DNA of 64,000 nt from Marsupella aquatica (Eukaryota > Marchantiophyta): assembly GCA_973895155.1 (NCBI GenBank), contig OZ316893.1, positions 19,964,001 through 20,028,000 of the forward strand. Reading direction: 5' to 3'. The notes under the pieces were generated by a model that was not told the origin of the DNA, searched no databases, and saw only the letters and a program-made list of their open reading frames with translations. Shown one piece after another: positions 1 to 12,674 of the stretch. Both the position numbers and the translations under genes were made by a program. Numbering within the stretch: the first letter of the stretch is position 1; every line of letters begins with the position of its first letter.

Positions 1-613
1 AGATATTGCACACTAGATGCGAACACCAGAAAACCAGAAGTACTGATCTAACTATTATATAGTGGCAACTCAATAGCTACTCTTCAGGCACCTCTAGTAA
101 TGTTATATTAAAAGCAATAGCATCCAGGCTAGTGACGATAACTACTAATCTAGATGCCCAGTCTCAAGGTCAGTCAGTTACCCCCTAGATAGAAAACCAA
201 CCAAGACGAAACTCAGTCGCTAGGATGTCTCCTACAATTAAAGTGCTACCTCGTGTTCAGCAAGTTTGGCACAGGTTAATTCATTGGCTGTCAATAATTT
301 TATGCTCTTTAGAACTCGCCATTGTCGACAGGTACTAATGATTGTTTGGTACTAGTGAAATTAATGATTATCTCTCCATTTTCATAGTTCTCAACGCACT
401 GTAAAAGGGTATAGTCGATTCACTAGAAGCTGAGTTCTTGACTGAATGAAGTCGTGAAGATTGAGAGAAATCAAGTGAAGTTATGGGAGTCGTGGAGATG
501 GAGAGAATCAAGTGAAGTTATGGGAGCTGGAAACTCCCAAGCTGTATACTTCCGTCTGTGAAAACCCCACGGTCCCGGACCTGCGTATACTGCTGTCCAT
601 ATATGGGGTCAAT
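1..613. other. Intergenic, downstream of the CASP-like gene
   Basis: No coding signal was seen. A short imperfect duplication of a GAGAGAATCAAGTGAAGTTA-like segment lies at about 455-530. The 3' untranslated region of the minus-strand gene ending at 614 would lie here. Confidence 0.4.
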
Positions 614-2217
614 TTAAGTTTGCCTTCTCCGTTTGATGAGGCCGTAAGCATCCAAACATGTGCCTACCAGAAGACTGGCATAGGCTAGCACACTGACGCT
701 CATGGCCAAGGAGAAACCATGTGCTCGAATCGAGCAAAACTTGAACCAACCGACAAAAGAACATCCGGGGCATCCACTAGGGACGGTCTTTTCTGCATCA
801 GGATAAGTGAGAAACACCTTCCTCCAACTTTCAAAAATAGGTTCTTGATTGGGCCACACATGGTTCCAATCGACAGCATGACTATCCTCAACAAAGATCT
901 TCGTCCCGTTGTTGTTCAGCACGTCGATAATCCATGCAGCAACGAAGGCTAGCACTAACAACTCGATGGCAGTCTACAGCACAAACGCACCAATAATCAG
1001 TACTTAGTTAGAACCGACTGATCGATGGTAATGACTAATCCGTCCAATTCGACAACGAAGTCGAGATAGTGAAAAGCGACTCATAAGTATTGAATTCCTG
1101 AAACCGGTGCTTGTACTGCACATTTGATTGCAGTGGTTTTCTGCCAGAGTGATTTTTTGTTGGATTTTCAGTAGTTTTGTACTATAGTGTTTTGATGTTG
1201 ACTTTCTACTGAAAAATGAGAAGCATATTTTAGAATTTAAGTTGTTTAATCGTTTAGGTGCAGGAGCAACTCATATGGGCGAATGTATGTGTGCTGAGTC
1301 TTCAAGGAGCTACAAGAACCAGGCGAACCCTCAGTCCAGCGTCCCATGCAATCCGCAGGTCAATAGCCAACAACAAGAGATTGCGATCATGTGCTTCAGG
1401 TTCTTTGAATCAAAGATTAGTCTATCAATTGATCAACGAAGGAATTTGTCACATGCGCCACTTTCATAGGTTATTCTAGAGCTAGCTCGATCTCAAATAA
1501 GATGGGAAAGCTTACAATGTGAAGTGCAAAAGCTGACCACCGCATCGAAGTGGGAGTTTTCTCGGCTACGCCCTTTCTTCCCATCACGAATGTAGCTACA
1601 AGGAGCAGGAACGAATACGCACAGACTGCAACATTGACGTACATGAAGAACCTGCAGAAGATTTGATCAAACCATAGACATTGTGTTAGCAATTTCACAT
1701 GTATTCGTCTCTTGTATAGGTATCGAATGCAAAGCTATCACTGATCGATAAGGTGCGATCTGGTCGCTGGCAGAGCTACAATTTTAGGCTGCAACCCTCC
1801 GGAGGGGTTGGATTCCACGAGAGCGAAAATCCAGTTTAAAAACAGGAGCACTCACATGACTGAGCCAGTGTCTTTGCAGTTGATATATTTATAAGACCAC
1901 CGTGTTGAACCATTATTATTCCACATCATGAATGCAGAATCCTGTTTTCCAAAGAAGACTAAACCGACGGCCGCCAAAGAGGAAATCAATGTCAGGACTC
2001 TGAGAGCCGTCTTCCATCGCGTGATTAGCCACCCGCTGTCGAGAACCGGGTTGAGGACTTTTGTATTGATAACACCAACTGCCGGCTCGGTAGGATTTCG
2101 TAGGAGGAAGTACGGATTCTCGATTAATTCATGAACCCCTACAGTTGTATGTCCACCTGCAGTCTCTTTTGTACTGAATGCAACTGGGTTTCCGTTGTTA
2201 TTCATTGCGACCGGCAA
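614..2217 (-). CDS. Four-transmembrane CASP-like (MARVEL-type) protein, 3 exons
   Basis: I see three exons on the minus strand: 2217-1856, 1651-1516 and 973-614. All introns are GT-AG and the frame is continuous, giving 285 residues. Start is the ATG at 2217; stop is at 614-616. Hydrophobic helices fall near residues 71-90, 122-145, 161-185 and 251-275. The N-terminus (1-66) is hydrophilic and the C-terminus ends in a basic KRRRQT tail. Helix 1 is preceded by Arg (TRWKTALR) and helix 3 carries an Asp (WIID). These are the charged residues conserved in the CASP/CASP-like family, whose members are membrane scaffold proteins. The second outer loop (about 186-250) is unusually long and has three Cys (234, 237, 246). 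The family call is inference from topology and the paired Arg/Asp; another MARVEL-like tetraspanner is the main alternative. The exon model is more certain than the family name. Confidence 0.68.
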
Positions 2218-5200
2218 TCTTGAAGCTACTTTTATAAGTCAGCACAACTTGATCAAAAAGCCTTCGCCCACACCTAAGAATTAGCGGGCTCTCAAGTGTT
2301 TCACTGTAAGCACTTGTTCCTGCACGCGTAGCCCAAGAAACTCAGCTCGTCTTCGAGGTGTGCTGCTACTAGTGTTTAACCACTTTCCAAGGCTCCAAGC
2401 ATGCTTGCTCCCTGCTGCTGCCGAGGTGAAAAATACTGGCTGCACAAGATGAGATTTGTTGAGAGCAATGAAATCAGCTGTGGCGTTGCCTAGAAGTACA
2501 CCACGCAACAACGACCTCGTTGAATCTGACGATAGGTGCGAAGTTAATTTGGGGGTCTGTGCGGGCGTGGCGGATATCTCTATCTTCCTTCGAAAGTGTA
2601 CATTATTTTTAGCTACTTAATTACCTCCAGCTCCTCAGATTGGATTCTTTCAAACAGTGATTGTGCTCCTCAGATTGACATGATCGATGCAGACTGTCCT
2701 GGACAAGTATAGAGTGGAACATAATATTTATTTCATTTTGAAAAAAAAAATCTGACTATTATATATAACACTGCCAGAAACACTGGTTTGGAGACAGAAT
2801 ATCAAAGCTAGGCATGAGACCCAAGAAAGGGGTGGGTTTTGGAGGAAACAAGAGAAAAGACCCCAGGAAGACTAACGAGCCAGCCAAAGAGCCAGAAACC
2901 CAAGAGTGCCCCACTAAGGCAAAGGAACTAAAGTATTATTTTTTAAGTGCAAGGAGCCTGGTTGTGCGCCCAATGTATTCTAAAAAAGCTGTCGCGCAGC
3001 AAAAACCAGGGGGGGCAAAGAGAAAGCATGACTATTATAACCAAGGCACGCATCAGCGAAGCCCCACAGCTTCAAAAACCTCACTGGAGCCAACGAACTC
3101 CCAAAACCAGCCTTGGGCCGGGATAGGACCAGGAGCACCCACCTAAACATGGACAAAAAAAGATGCAACAACCAAAACCTGCCAGCTCACTTGTAAACCA
3201 GGAAAGGAAATGATGCCACTACTATTGAACACGTTAGTATCTGATTGCATAGGCTGGAGGGTAGTCACAAAGAGCAATTTTTATAGGCGAGCCGGCAAGC
3301 CCTAAAATCAACAGCCTCAGCCCTTTGATGAATAGTGAATGCCTGAGCCCTCTTGAGTGCATCTGGGAAGCTTTGGCAACCTTCTCTCCCCTCGTCTACA
3401 TTTTAATTTCAATAACAAAAGTCCCGACAAAGGCAAGAAAGAAAGTCGGAACCTCTTGGACTGTAACTGGTTGCCATCCCGAGACTCAAGGCAATTCAGA
3501 ATTGAAATCTCAAATCTGTGCTAGAAATACTCATTTGTCTAAGATCTCTCATGAGAGTGCACTGTCAGTGACAATCCACCAAGGAGAGTGACTGATCAAT
3601 CAACAGTCAATTAGCAGATCTTATTGTGGCTTTATAAGACATCGGGGACCCATTGCTTCTTTCAATTTTGCTTGGAGATTAACTCTGGGCTGTGTAATGA
3701 GTGTAAATCAGAGGTGGAAATGGCTGCAGTTGCTTTACAAGAATCCGGGGCCCATTAGATATGGTGACTACCAATCCAACATGGTAACTAAGGAGTGGGC
3801 CCAAGTAACTGCTGATGTGGAGTTCTTATTTAGAACAATAAGTGGCCGGCACTCCAGTTTGCTTTGGTGAAAGTCACAAGTGACCCCAAGTCTTGTAGAG
3901 CAAACCCTTACCAATAGACTCCTCAGACTACCTCAAGCTCTATATGACTGTGAATCAGAAACGCTCTCTTAGACATGTTCAGTGTATTGAGAATCTAGAA
4001 ACAGACTGCATGAAAAAACGAAATTAATAAGTGAACTGAATTAAAGAACTGAGTACTTGATGTGGGGCCACAATTGTACTGCTATGTAAGCTCGGAATTC
4101 CTTGCTTGAGGCCCTTTCGATCCCCTCTTTTCCTCCCCTTCATTGGGTGGCCTTGCCTCTGGGATCACGTCTCCCGGTTCGGCGTTTTCTGCCCTTGGGC
4201 ACTGTGATATATATTGCAGGTTGATCATCAGCAGTAGCCAAAGCCAGGTATACTTTATTTGTCTGTTTTTTCACCTGGGATTATATATATTTTTAAGGTC
4301 TGGGGCAAGTAGCCACTGTGGCGACTGCCCATTGGCTTGCCTAACAAGAGGTGGCAACCTTATGGATCCCTGCCTCAGCAAACTCTCGCCCACCCAACAT
4401 TTAAATTTCTCTGCCCGTTTTTGGCAAACAGTCGGACCCATCAGTAAGGACTGGGTGGGGACAAGTCTAGGGTGTCTATCAAAAGATTTGACAAGTACCT
4501 AGTTACTTACGGGGTTACTTATCAGAGCCTGGAAGAAGAACAAGTGAGGGAAAATAAGGCCATGCAAAAGACAGCTAAATTAAATCGGAAATCCCAACGC
4601 AGGATTTGGCAAATTTTTGACAATAAAAGAACACGGCCTAGGATGGTAATTAAGCTGCCTTGGTCACTTTGCAATCTCCGGACGTGACCTCAAATGTGAC
4701 TTCGATTTCCACATGAGCACTCCAACTGAGACTGTGCCAGCTACAAAACTTACGCCAAACAATATCTTGTAACAATAGAACACTAGTGGGAATACCCATG
4801 CAGATGTACAGGAAGGGCTACATGGACTTCCCATGCCCAGCTTTACTCATAGTAGAGTCCAAATATAAAAAGTTCTCATTATCAGACAAATTTTCTCTTA
4901 TCACACAAATTTTTATCAGACAAAATTCTCTTACCATACTTAGCCCATGGCTGTACTCCTTACTCTATAGAGAACGTTATTTTCTACTAGATAAAATTCC
5001 ACCCTGGCTATGGCTTCACTCTGTGGAGTACCAAATGAACGGACTTGGTTTCACTGTAGGGAGTACTAGGTAAATGGATTTCGATCTCAAATTATAGCAT
5101 AGATAAATAAATGAAATCCATGCAGCTGGGATTAATACTGTCTTATTGTTTGACTTGTGAATGAAGGAAGCTAGCGGCAAGTCCGGGCCAGAGCAGCCTC

Positions 5201-5774
5201 AAAGCCTAGGAATCAAATTTTGGAGCCAGGTCGACCATCGAAGTAGTGTGAAACACACACTTAAAAGGAATCCAGAGGAAGAACGAAAAGCAGACTGTCT
5301 TATCTAGCTTACAATGGTGTGAAGTTGGTCTTCCGAGCTTGTCATTGAAGGCTTATCTCAGCTCGTTCATAATCTCGTGCAGCAGGCTGTTCGAGATAAT
5401 GTATTATATTTGCACAGGTCTGAAACGTTCCAAATTATCTGCATGGAACGGATCGCCTTCGTAGAAATGGATTGATTCTCGTAGAAGCTCTCTTGTCATG
5501 GACCAGCACACTATTAAAGCTAGTAGGGTTGAAAGACAGACGCCTTAGAACACGTGTCCTCTGTGAAGTCTCATGATTGTGTGTGCACAAAGTTTTCATT
5601 GATTGAATCCATTGCGCAGCTGAATTGCTTCCAACTAAAGTACTGTAAGTTTACAATATCCAAATTAGAAATAACCCCAAATCTATCGCAGATGCATGAG
5701 CTACATACTAAGTATGCACAGTTCTCAAAAGAAACATGAAAGCACGTCACATCTTTAACTGCTTTGAAAAGTAA

Positions 5775-5993
5775 TCATAGATAACTATGGAGGCTAGATC
5801 GTCTCGATCCCATCTTTTCGGTTCTTATTATAGACGGATCATAGAGCCAATTGTCAACTGTCCTGATTGCATTGCGGGCTCTCTGTGCTGTAGACCAGAC
5901 GCTCTGGGCGGACGGAGCGATGAAAATGCAGCCGTGCAAGCCCCACAGGCATGCATAGCGGACTCCACCCAAACACCAATAAACAGATTGCAT
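5775..5993 (-). CDS. Unrecognised small membrane-like open frame
   Basis: This ATG-started frame of 72 residues has a hydrophobic stretch (about residues 5-28, rich in Gly, Cys and Ala). A polar segment follows, with RARNAIRTVDNWLYDP, and the tail is basic and Ser-rich. The composition looks protein-like. However, no family was recognised, no splice model extends it convincingly, and the length is compatible with chance. It could be the terminal exon of a minus-strand gene or a relic. Confidence 0.22.
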   Translation of the reverse strand: MQSVYWCLGGVRYACLWGLHGCIFIAPSAQSVWSTAQRARNAIRTVDNWLYDPSIIRTEKMGSRRSSLHSYL

Positions 5994-6248
5994 GGGCGTT
6001 GGCCAAACAATTTTTAAAACGTTTTTTTCGGTCAAGGTGGGGAGTGTCACCTTGCGTGAAGGAGAAGATGATAAGATAGTCAATCCTTCCAAATATCTTT
6101 GCAAAACTATAATATTTAATCCTGCCAACTTTTGGAGTGAATCAAGGGATCCTTCAGATGTATTCTGTCAATTTTTTGGACCATGGGATTATTCCAATAT
6201 GCAACAGGTAACATTCATTGTTATAAACTTAAACAAATGTATAGGCGT

Positions 6249-6352
6249 AAGTGTCCAAAGAATGAAATGTAATTGATGGAATTTGCGTGAATGCACTGGT
6301 AAGTGTCCAAAGAATGAAATGCACTTGATGGAATTTGCATGAATGCACTGGA
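6249..6352. repeat. Tandem duplication, 2 x 52 bp
   Basis: Two adjacent copies begin AAGTGTCCAAAGAATGAAAT at 6249 and 6301. They differ at only a few positions. No open frame is preserved across them. Confidence 0.85.
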
Positions 6353-8072
6353 AGTGCAGGCTATAGAGAGTACAGCCTACACTCAAGTAGTAATGGGTAT
6401 GACCACCCGGGAGAGAGAAAGAAGGATAACCAAGGAATTTTTAATTTCCTTTTTTGAATAGTTTTGCCTCTTTACTAAGGCTCTCTCCCCCATTTTTAAT
6501 TTTTTAGGAGGTGGCGAGGCAGTTTTTTGGGGGTTTAAACCCTAAACCCGCTTCCACAACTTCAGAGACAGTGGTGATTTAACGTGGAATTGTAGGGTAA
6601 CCCAACCCCTTGAGGGGGTTAGATCACTCCCACTTATATATGTACGTAAAAGAGGATGGAGAGTGCTTATGACTGGTTTGGCTTGCCATAGCCAAAAGTG
6701 GCCTCTCACAACTCTCTTGTGTCAGTTGCAAACACAACATAGCGTAGCTGGACCCACTTTTTTGCCACTCTGCCTCAACATTCAGCACACTTAAACTGAT
6801 TGCAAAATATGCTTAGATATCCAAGATTTTACATGATGACTGACTGTGCACATTGATCCCATGGTCGAGAGCAAATTTGAATGTGACGTTCCTGCGGACC
6901 AGTTGAGTTTGCTCTTACTTGAGGTATGACTGAACCTGAGGTTTTATTAGAGATTATAGCCCATATGAGCATTCCCACTGGTGCACACAAAATCACCTGC
7001 CATTGAAAGTTAAATAGCAAAGTGAAAAGGCATTAAGAATTTGGAGGATGCCTGATACAAGGATAAAATTTAAGTACACTTCCTTATATACAAAAGATGA
7101 CTAATGCTATCCTCACGAGTCTCACTATATGGGGCCTTCCCATCACCTCTGATATTTTTAAGTCTTGGATCCCTTAAAATGTAAGAAAAAATATTCTTGA
7201 CTTTATAAAGTTAAAATATTCTTAAAATTTGATTAAAAAAGCCATAATGTATTTATAAGTATCAAAATTAGATTTAAAAGATCTTATTGTTGTTCTGAGA
7301 AAATTAGTAAGTCTTCATTTAGAACCAATAAAAGACCCTATCCTTCGTGAGCACAGATTTTTATGTATATAGAAATTCGGGAACCATGACTTCTTACCAG
7401 CCATCGGTTAGTGAGGGGAGACAAGGTGGTAGCAGCCTCCTCTCCATGAGATCCTCTCTTCTACTATAGAGGATACACCTACAGTCAGATTCTCCTACCA
7501 ACAAACTTTATTAATAGTTGTTCGGTGTTTATTAATAGTTGTTAGATCCTCCTAGACGTGGCAAATGAACCATAGCCATGCATCAGTGCTTGGCAAATGA
7601 CCTCTGTTTTTCAATAATTTTCCCTTTGCGTCATCTGCTAGAGCAATTTGGGGGTAACGGATTTTGAAAATTTTAATCTAGGAAAAATTGGAATGAACAT
7701 TAGGTTTGGGATTTGACCAATCTGTCAGATCCCTCTGGCTCCCCGCACCCCAAGCCAAGGTCCTTCAATTCTGAAGTTTTTGGTTTTTTTTCCAAAGAAG
7801 GACTGAGAAATCCATGAATTGGACTCCTAAGTTGGGTGTTCAACTGAAGTAAGCATTGACCTGAATCATGGGGCCGCAGGGTTTTCTCCTTATTCCAGAA
7901 AGCAAAAAGAATTGAGTGACTACCCTATTTACCAAACGATGCATTTCACCATAGTTTTAGTCAAAGATTTAGACGAAGGCCAGATCGAATAGGTTACTGC
8001 TATTCAAACAACCCCAGCTAACAACCCCAGCTATTATTTATTTACAATTTACAATCTTCATTATCAACAAAG

Positions 8073-8077
8073 GCGGG

Positions 8078-8120
<43 letters not shown>

Positions 8121-8145
8121 GGGTGTTCGATCCACTCTCACCGCA
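8073..8145 (+). tRNA. tRNA-Phe (anticodon GAA)
   Basis: This is a 73-nt cloverleaf without intron. The acceptor strand GCGGGGA pairs with the 3' strand before discriminator A at 8145. The A box TAGCTCAGTTGG lies in the D arm. The anticodon stem TCAGA/TCTGA flanks the loop CTGAAGA with anticodon GAA at 8106-8108. The T loop TTCGATC sits in the B box. A CAA motif just upstream and a TTTT run at 8146-8149 fit plant Pol III initiation and termination. Compared with the usual plant tRNA-Phe as I remember it, the second T-stem pair is G-T (8122/8136) rather than C-G, so the stem is kept by a wobble. It delivers Phe to UUC/UUU codons and is probably functional. Confidence 0.95.
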
Positions 8146-8149
8146 TTTT
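8146..8149 (+). terminator. Pol III T-run terminator of tRNA-Phe
   Basis: Four T residues directly follow the discriminator base, the minimal Pol III stop signal in plants. Confidence 0.6.
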
Positions 8150-8154
8150 GCCGC

Positions 8155-8423
8155 CATCTTGGGCTTCTCTCGTGGAATTTGGTCTCCGTGACAAAATTGC
8201 GTTTGAAGGTTGAATGCTTCATTCACAGCACTAACTTTTGCCTTCAATCGGGCAATTGTCAATCATCTCGCGAGAATTAGCTACAGGCTGCAATCTTCGG
8301 CTTCTTCCGTGGAACTTGGTCACTGTGACTAAAATCGGAACTTGAAGCTCGAATGCTTCACAGTATTCACTATTGTCGTCAGTCGGGCAAATTTCAATCT
8401 TGCAAATTCATCCCCGTGAGAAA
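8155..8423. repeat. Diverged tandem duplication after the tRNA gene, 2 x about 125 bp
   Basis: Segment 8155-8276 and segment 8291-8423 share an ordered series of blocks. These include GGCTTCT-CGTGGAA-TTGGTC, GTGACTAAAAT-like, GAATGCTTCA, a CAATCGGGCAA/CAGTCGGGCAA block, and a closing GAGAA. The copies have diverged by substitutions and small gaps. Neither has a coding frame. The blocks do not include the tRNA itself. Confidence 0.65.
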
Positions 8424-11400
8424 GAACGTTTCCTCTTTGCACTGCAGCTGCTCTCTGAAGTAAATTGGAAAGAAGCAATGAGCACAACATGTAATTGATC
8501 AATCAATGTTTTGATGTGAAATTTCATTAGCTTTTTTTGTACATAGGTTTTTGGTGACCAAGAAGAGTAGCTGACTGTACACATCTCCTGCAGCTCCTCC
8601 GGCTCGATCGAAGCAAGCTAGCCAGGGTCTCGGGCAACTCTCAAGGTAACTCAAACTTTGCATATATGGGAGCATATTAATTACGGAATATCGGGCATTA
8701 CTGTAAATCTCTATCGACACAGATAGTGATGCACAGTCAGATCGTCCATTAAAGCAAAGAGTCACCCATTTCAAATTGATCGTCCCTCCTTGCAACGCCT
8801 TAGGTGGTCTAAACGGGTCCAATCGATGTCGACGAGCTTCTGCGGGAAGGTTGGCGAAGCAAAAGTGAGGCGAGGGCAGCAGTTGTTGGGAACATCCCGA
8901 AGACCACTAGCAAAAGCCCGACCAGCCATGGTACAAACCAGCCTTTGAGCTGCCATATGTGTACTACAGTAGCGACCGTCGTGTCCCCAATCTCTCTGGT
9001 CAGGATTCATTGATTTGAGTCGGATTTGAGTTTGACTATCAAGACTTGATCCAGCTTGCAAATTTTCAAACTAAGCTACTGCGCTGAAGTTGAATTTAAT
9101 TTGAGCTCCCCAGACGGTATCCCATAAATGAATAAGTATGCCAAACGAGTTGCACTTGACGGATCCCGCAGAGACGAAATCCGTCAGTAACTGGTTTTTG
9201 TTTCTATTTTCTGTATTTTCTGGTTTTCTGATATCCCTGCGATTTGGAAGCAGAACAGGTTTACCCTGGGGCCTGGCTTCTAGCGCGCGAGCCTTTGAGG
9301 ACAACAAAAGTGTGCCCATGTCGCTGCCCCGACCAAGGTCACAGACATCTGGTCGCCTTCTTTCAATATTGTTCCACGCTTTGGTAATTTGATTGCCTTG
9401 AATGTGTCGGGTGAGCAGCAGTCTTCTGTGTCTGTTAGTTCACTTTTGATCTGAAGCTAGTTTCCCCTTCTAAACTTATGTTTGGTCTTTTTCCTTACTT
9501 ACCCTGTCAATAGTCAGAAATACACAAACCATTTGCCCCTTGTTTTCAAGAAACTAAAGCATTGTTTTCCTAGATGGTACCAATTGTTCCCTGTACTTTC
9601 CTTACACCATCATCGTTATACAGGCAGCGATGAGTATGAGATTGCCAAAATGTAGGCAAATAAGGAGCAATTTGACACATCGATCAGGTACGATATACAT
9701 CTGCACTGAACTGCATTCGCTGACAAGGCTGGTGTTGTTCAGTGCCCAATCCTAAGGAGCCCAAACCAACTGGCTCCTTGGCCAGGGGGTGCCCCTAGAA
9801 CTGAGAGGTCCCAGGGGTGTGGGTGGGTGGTGGCGGTTGGGGTGGGGTGCGGTCTAGTGATGGGAATATTGGTTATCTCCTGAGCCCCTGGTTGCCCACT
9901 TTGGGGCTCTGGTTTTAACCTTCTCGTCCTCCTGGTCTGGGTTCCACTTTGATCCTTGGATATTGTCTACCTATGCTCCAAAGGAAGACATCTAAGTATA
10001 CTCTGTTGGATGGGCTTGCTTTCTATTTTCAAGGCAAAAATAATAATTCTAAGGAGTGCAATATACAGTTCTAGATTAGTGCTGAGAGTACAGTCACAAG
10101 CTGGCCCTAAGTACAATCAAGCTTCACCTCACACCTAGCTAGACCAGCCGACCAGGAGTAGAACCCATCTTTACAGGAAGTCATGCTCGATATAAAGCTA
10201 TGTCAACACCTAGACCACTGTAGATTGGTGCAGAGGATTAGTGACAAACGGGGCCCAACGTCCTGTCACTCGTCCACATCATTAAATATCATGAGAGCAA
10301 GAGTTTTCTTACCAACCAAACTGGAATTGGCTTGAAAGGTGGGAAAAAATATATATTATGTGAACGAACAATAAAAAGAGTATGTCCCCATGTGCACAAG
10401 CACTGACTAGACCAAATATGATAATTTTGTTAGGGTCAAAGACGTACCTGTACTTGATGATCACTATCACCGTCTTGTAATTCTCACATCTAACAGTTAC
10501 AGAAAGCCATTAATGAGAGTGGACCACAACTAAACTGTACCGGCATTTTTAAAAATTTCATACGCTATATGCACGGTCTGACGTTGATCTGGTTAATTTT
10601 TATTGAAAATTGGAATGTTGACATAGGTTGAGGGCCTCACTCTTTGGAGAGACTATCATGTGCAATGACTTGGATTAACTTGTTATACCCTTATCGACTG
10701 ACAAATAAGTAGCACGAGATCAATCAGGTAATCACATGTGGCATTTTTGAAGGTTTAAACCCTTCTTCCATGTATGCCTTGTTCATCAAGTTGTATGCAA
10801 AAATATTTTATTACATTGTTGAACATTTTATTACATTAAAGGGCACTGTTAATGTTTACAACAAAGCCCTTCCATAAATGAAATAGTCCCCTTGTTCACC
10901 ATAAATAATCACAATCTACAATAAGGTTGTGAAGCCATTGATTGTGCACAGGCTTCATAGAAATGGACTTTTATTACATTTTTCCCCATTTTATTACATT
11001 AAAGGGCACTGTTAATTTTATTACTTTAGCCATTAATATCCCTACATTTAAGAATAACTGTCAGATTCTGGCTAGTGGGGTGTGTGGCCTTCGGTGGGAT
11101 TTGGACTAACCCGAAACAAAAAGCCTTGTGGAAAAGTGGGATTTGGACTAATCCGAAACAAAAAGCCTTGTGGAAAAGTTTCATCCAAAGTGACCAAGAC
11201 TTTTCAGTATTTGGTAAGTTTTTGCCACTAGGAAAAATATGAGTGTTAAACCTACAGTTGGCCCATTGCAATCCATTATTGCAAATAGTAAGTGCTTGCA
11301 CTATGATGTAGTGCAAGCTTTTAATACCTGTGTTTATTCCCAGGAATGTGCACTTAGAGAGAGTTCACTGTTTTAGGTAGAGTTATACAATTTAGGGAGG

Positions 11401-12395
11401 AAGTCATGAGAGTGTTGTCAACACACACAGGGCCCATTCTAATTGATAAATGTGAATTCCAAGAGTTTGCACTTATGACCCTCATTAAGCTCACTAACAG
11501 GGCTCACATCAATCGCTAAATGCAATTCCACCTGGTTGCACTTATGAATTAGTGCAACCCCTCATTAAGTGCATACACACGGGAGGCTTCTTCTCAGTAA
11601 TGTGCACTTAGAGAGACGTCCCTGTAGAAAGAAACAAGCTCCTGAGATGTCACATGATCGATGCTCGAGGTCGAAATCATTCGTTCAGACATTCATATGA
11701 AAAATGAATTCCAGGCAGTCACTGGTCCCAAACAACGTGTACCGTCCTCAGTCTCGTACAACATTGGCATGGCTGCCCTGCTGTGCCCTCGATGCATCTT
11801 TTTCCAGCGTACCGTCTTGTCCCCTCTTGTCATGTCTTGCCAGCCAAGTCTGTACCGCTTCTGTGCGTTGGCCTCCATGGAAATTCAAGGAATCAAGGCC
11901 CTGATTTGAATGACGGCGACGTACATTCAATTCGTATGAATCACCACCAGCTTGCCTGCAGCTCGGCCACGGATTCCTCTCTTTCCGTAACCGAGAGCAC
12001 GTTCGGAGTACTGTACTTCTTTGTCGAGTCGCTGGTTTGTAGTCTCGTCAAGGTTTGGAGCCAAATCAAAATCACTTGTCAGCCAAAACGAAATAAAAAT
12101 ATAAATGGAACGATGGGGAATGATCGAGAGCGAAAGGGTGGAAAGAAAGGTGAGGAGGGAGGGAGGGAGGCATAATAATTAGCCGTTCTCCCCTCCTTGC
12201 GAAACACACGTTTGGGTGGTACTGTTGTTGTACTCTTGTCCGGAAGCCAGAGCATAATACCGGTACCACTGGCTGAGGGTTGGAACGGACCATTTTGCGT
12301 TGCAGCTGTAGATGTGTGGATCTTCTCATGATACCCATGATCGATTCAGTGCGGTGAGTAGTGTGCTGAGAGATCATTTGTGGGTTTTCGTACGC
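8424..12395. other. Intergenic, several short direct repeats
   Basis: No gene could be supported. The stretch includes a G-rich patch at about 9784-9850. A 28-bp segment starting TTTTATTACATTAAAGGG occurs at about 10828 and again at about 10989. A 42-bp tandem duplication lies at 11094-11177. A direct repeat around GTGCACTTAGAGAGA lies at about 11348 and 11601. Minus-strand frames at 8499-9061 contain a KLVDIDW string after a possible splice acceptor but could not be extended into a gene. Confidence 0.4.
11094..11177. repeat. Tandem duplication, 2 x 42 bp
   Basis: Two copies start GTGGGATTTGGACTAA at 11094 and 11136. They are nearly identical (one substitution seen). The duplication is visible as a repeated peptide in a minus-strand frame, which otherwise shows no sign of being a gene. 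Confidence 0.85.
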
Positions 12396-12674
12396 AACTT
12401 TCCTGTTAAGTTGATATATCATTCACAAGGAAAATCTCCCATTCAACTGGACTGTGTCTTGCTTTCTGCATTGATACCTTTCTTTCGTTTATATAGAATC
12501 TGACATGACTGTTCGCTGAATCTATTCTCTTAGGCAGACAATTTTCCTGTTGAGTTGTTATATTACTCACAGGGAAAGTCAGTTTCCGATTCAACTGAAC
12601 TGCATGTGTTGTTGCTTTTCTGCATACCATCCGTTCGTTTTGTAGACTTTGACATGACTATTCGCTGAGAATCT
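12396..12674. repeat. Imperfect tandem duplication upstream of XTH, 2 x about 140 bp
   Basis: The unit beginning AACTTTCCTGTTAAGTTG at 12396 recurs as AATTTTCCTGTTGAGTTG at 12540. Both copies run through a CATTCAACTG/GATTCAACTG block, a TTTCTGCAT block and a GACATGACT-TTCGCTGA block. The array ends about 110 bp before the XTH start codon. It may therefore lie in the promoter or 5' leader of that gene. Confidence 0.8.

Larger units (their letters stand above)
2218..8072. other. Repeat-poor to mildly repetitive intergenic region
   Basis: No convincing multi-exon gene was found in this 5.8 kb. It holds AT-rich stretches, a 52-bp tandem duplication at 6249-6352, a run of TCAGACAAATTTT-like short repeats at about 4875-4930, and a small coding-like frame at 5775-5993 listed separately. 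Short open frames elsewhere lack splice context or recognisable motifs. Confidence 0.4.

Noticed and set aside
2814-3146. 110-codon Lys-rich frame (RPKKGVGFGGNKRKDP)
   Set aside because: Low-complexity composition, no domain and no splice or promoter context.
5400-5530. Minus-strand peptide ELLRESIHFYEGDPFHADNL considered as an exon
   Set aside because: Frame closes within about 32 codons, and neighbouring segments could not be joined by plausible splice sites.
8771-9061. KLVDIDW after a CCCGCAG acceptor, considered as a COMM-domain exon
   Set aside because: Only a short string matches. The following residues do not fit and no further exons were found.
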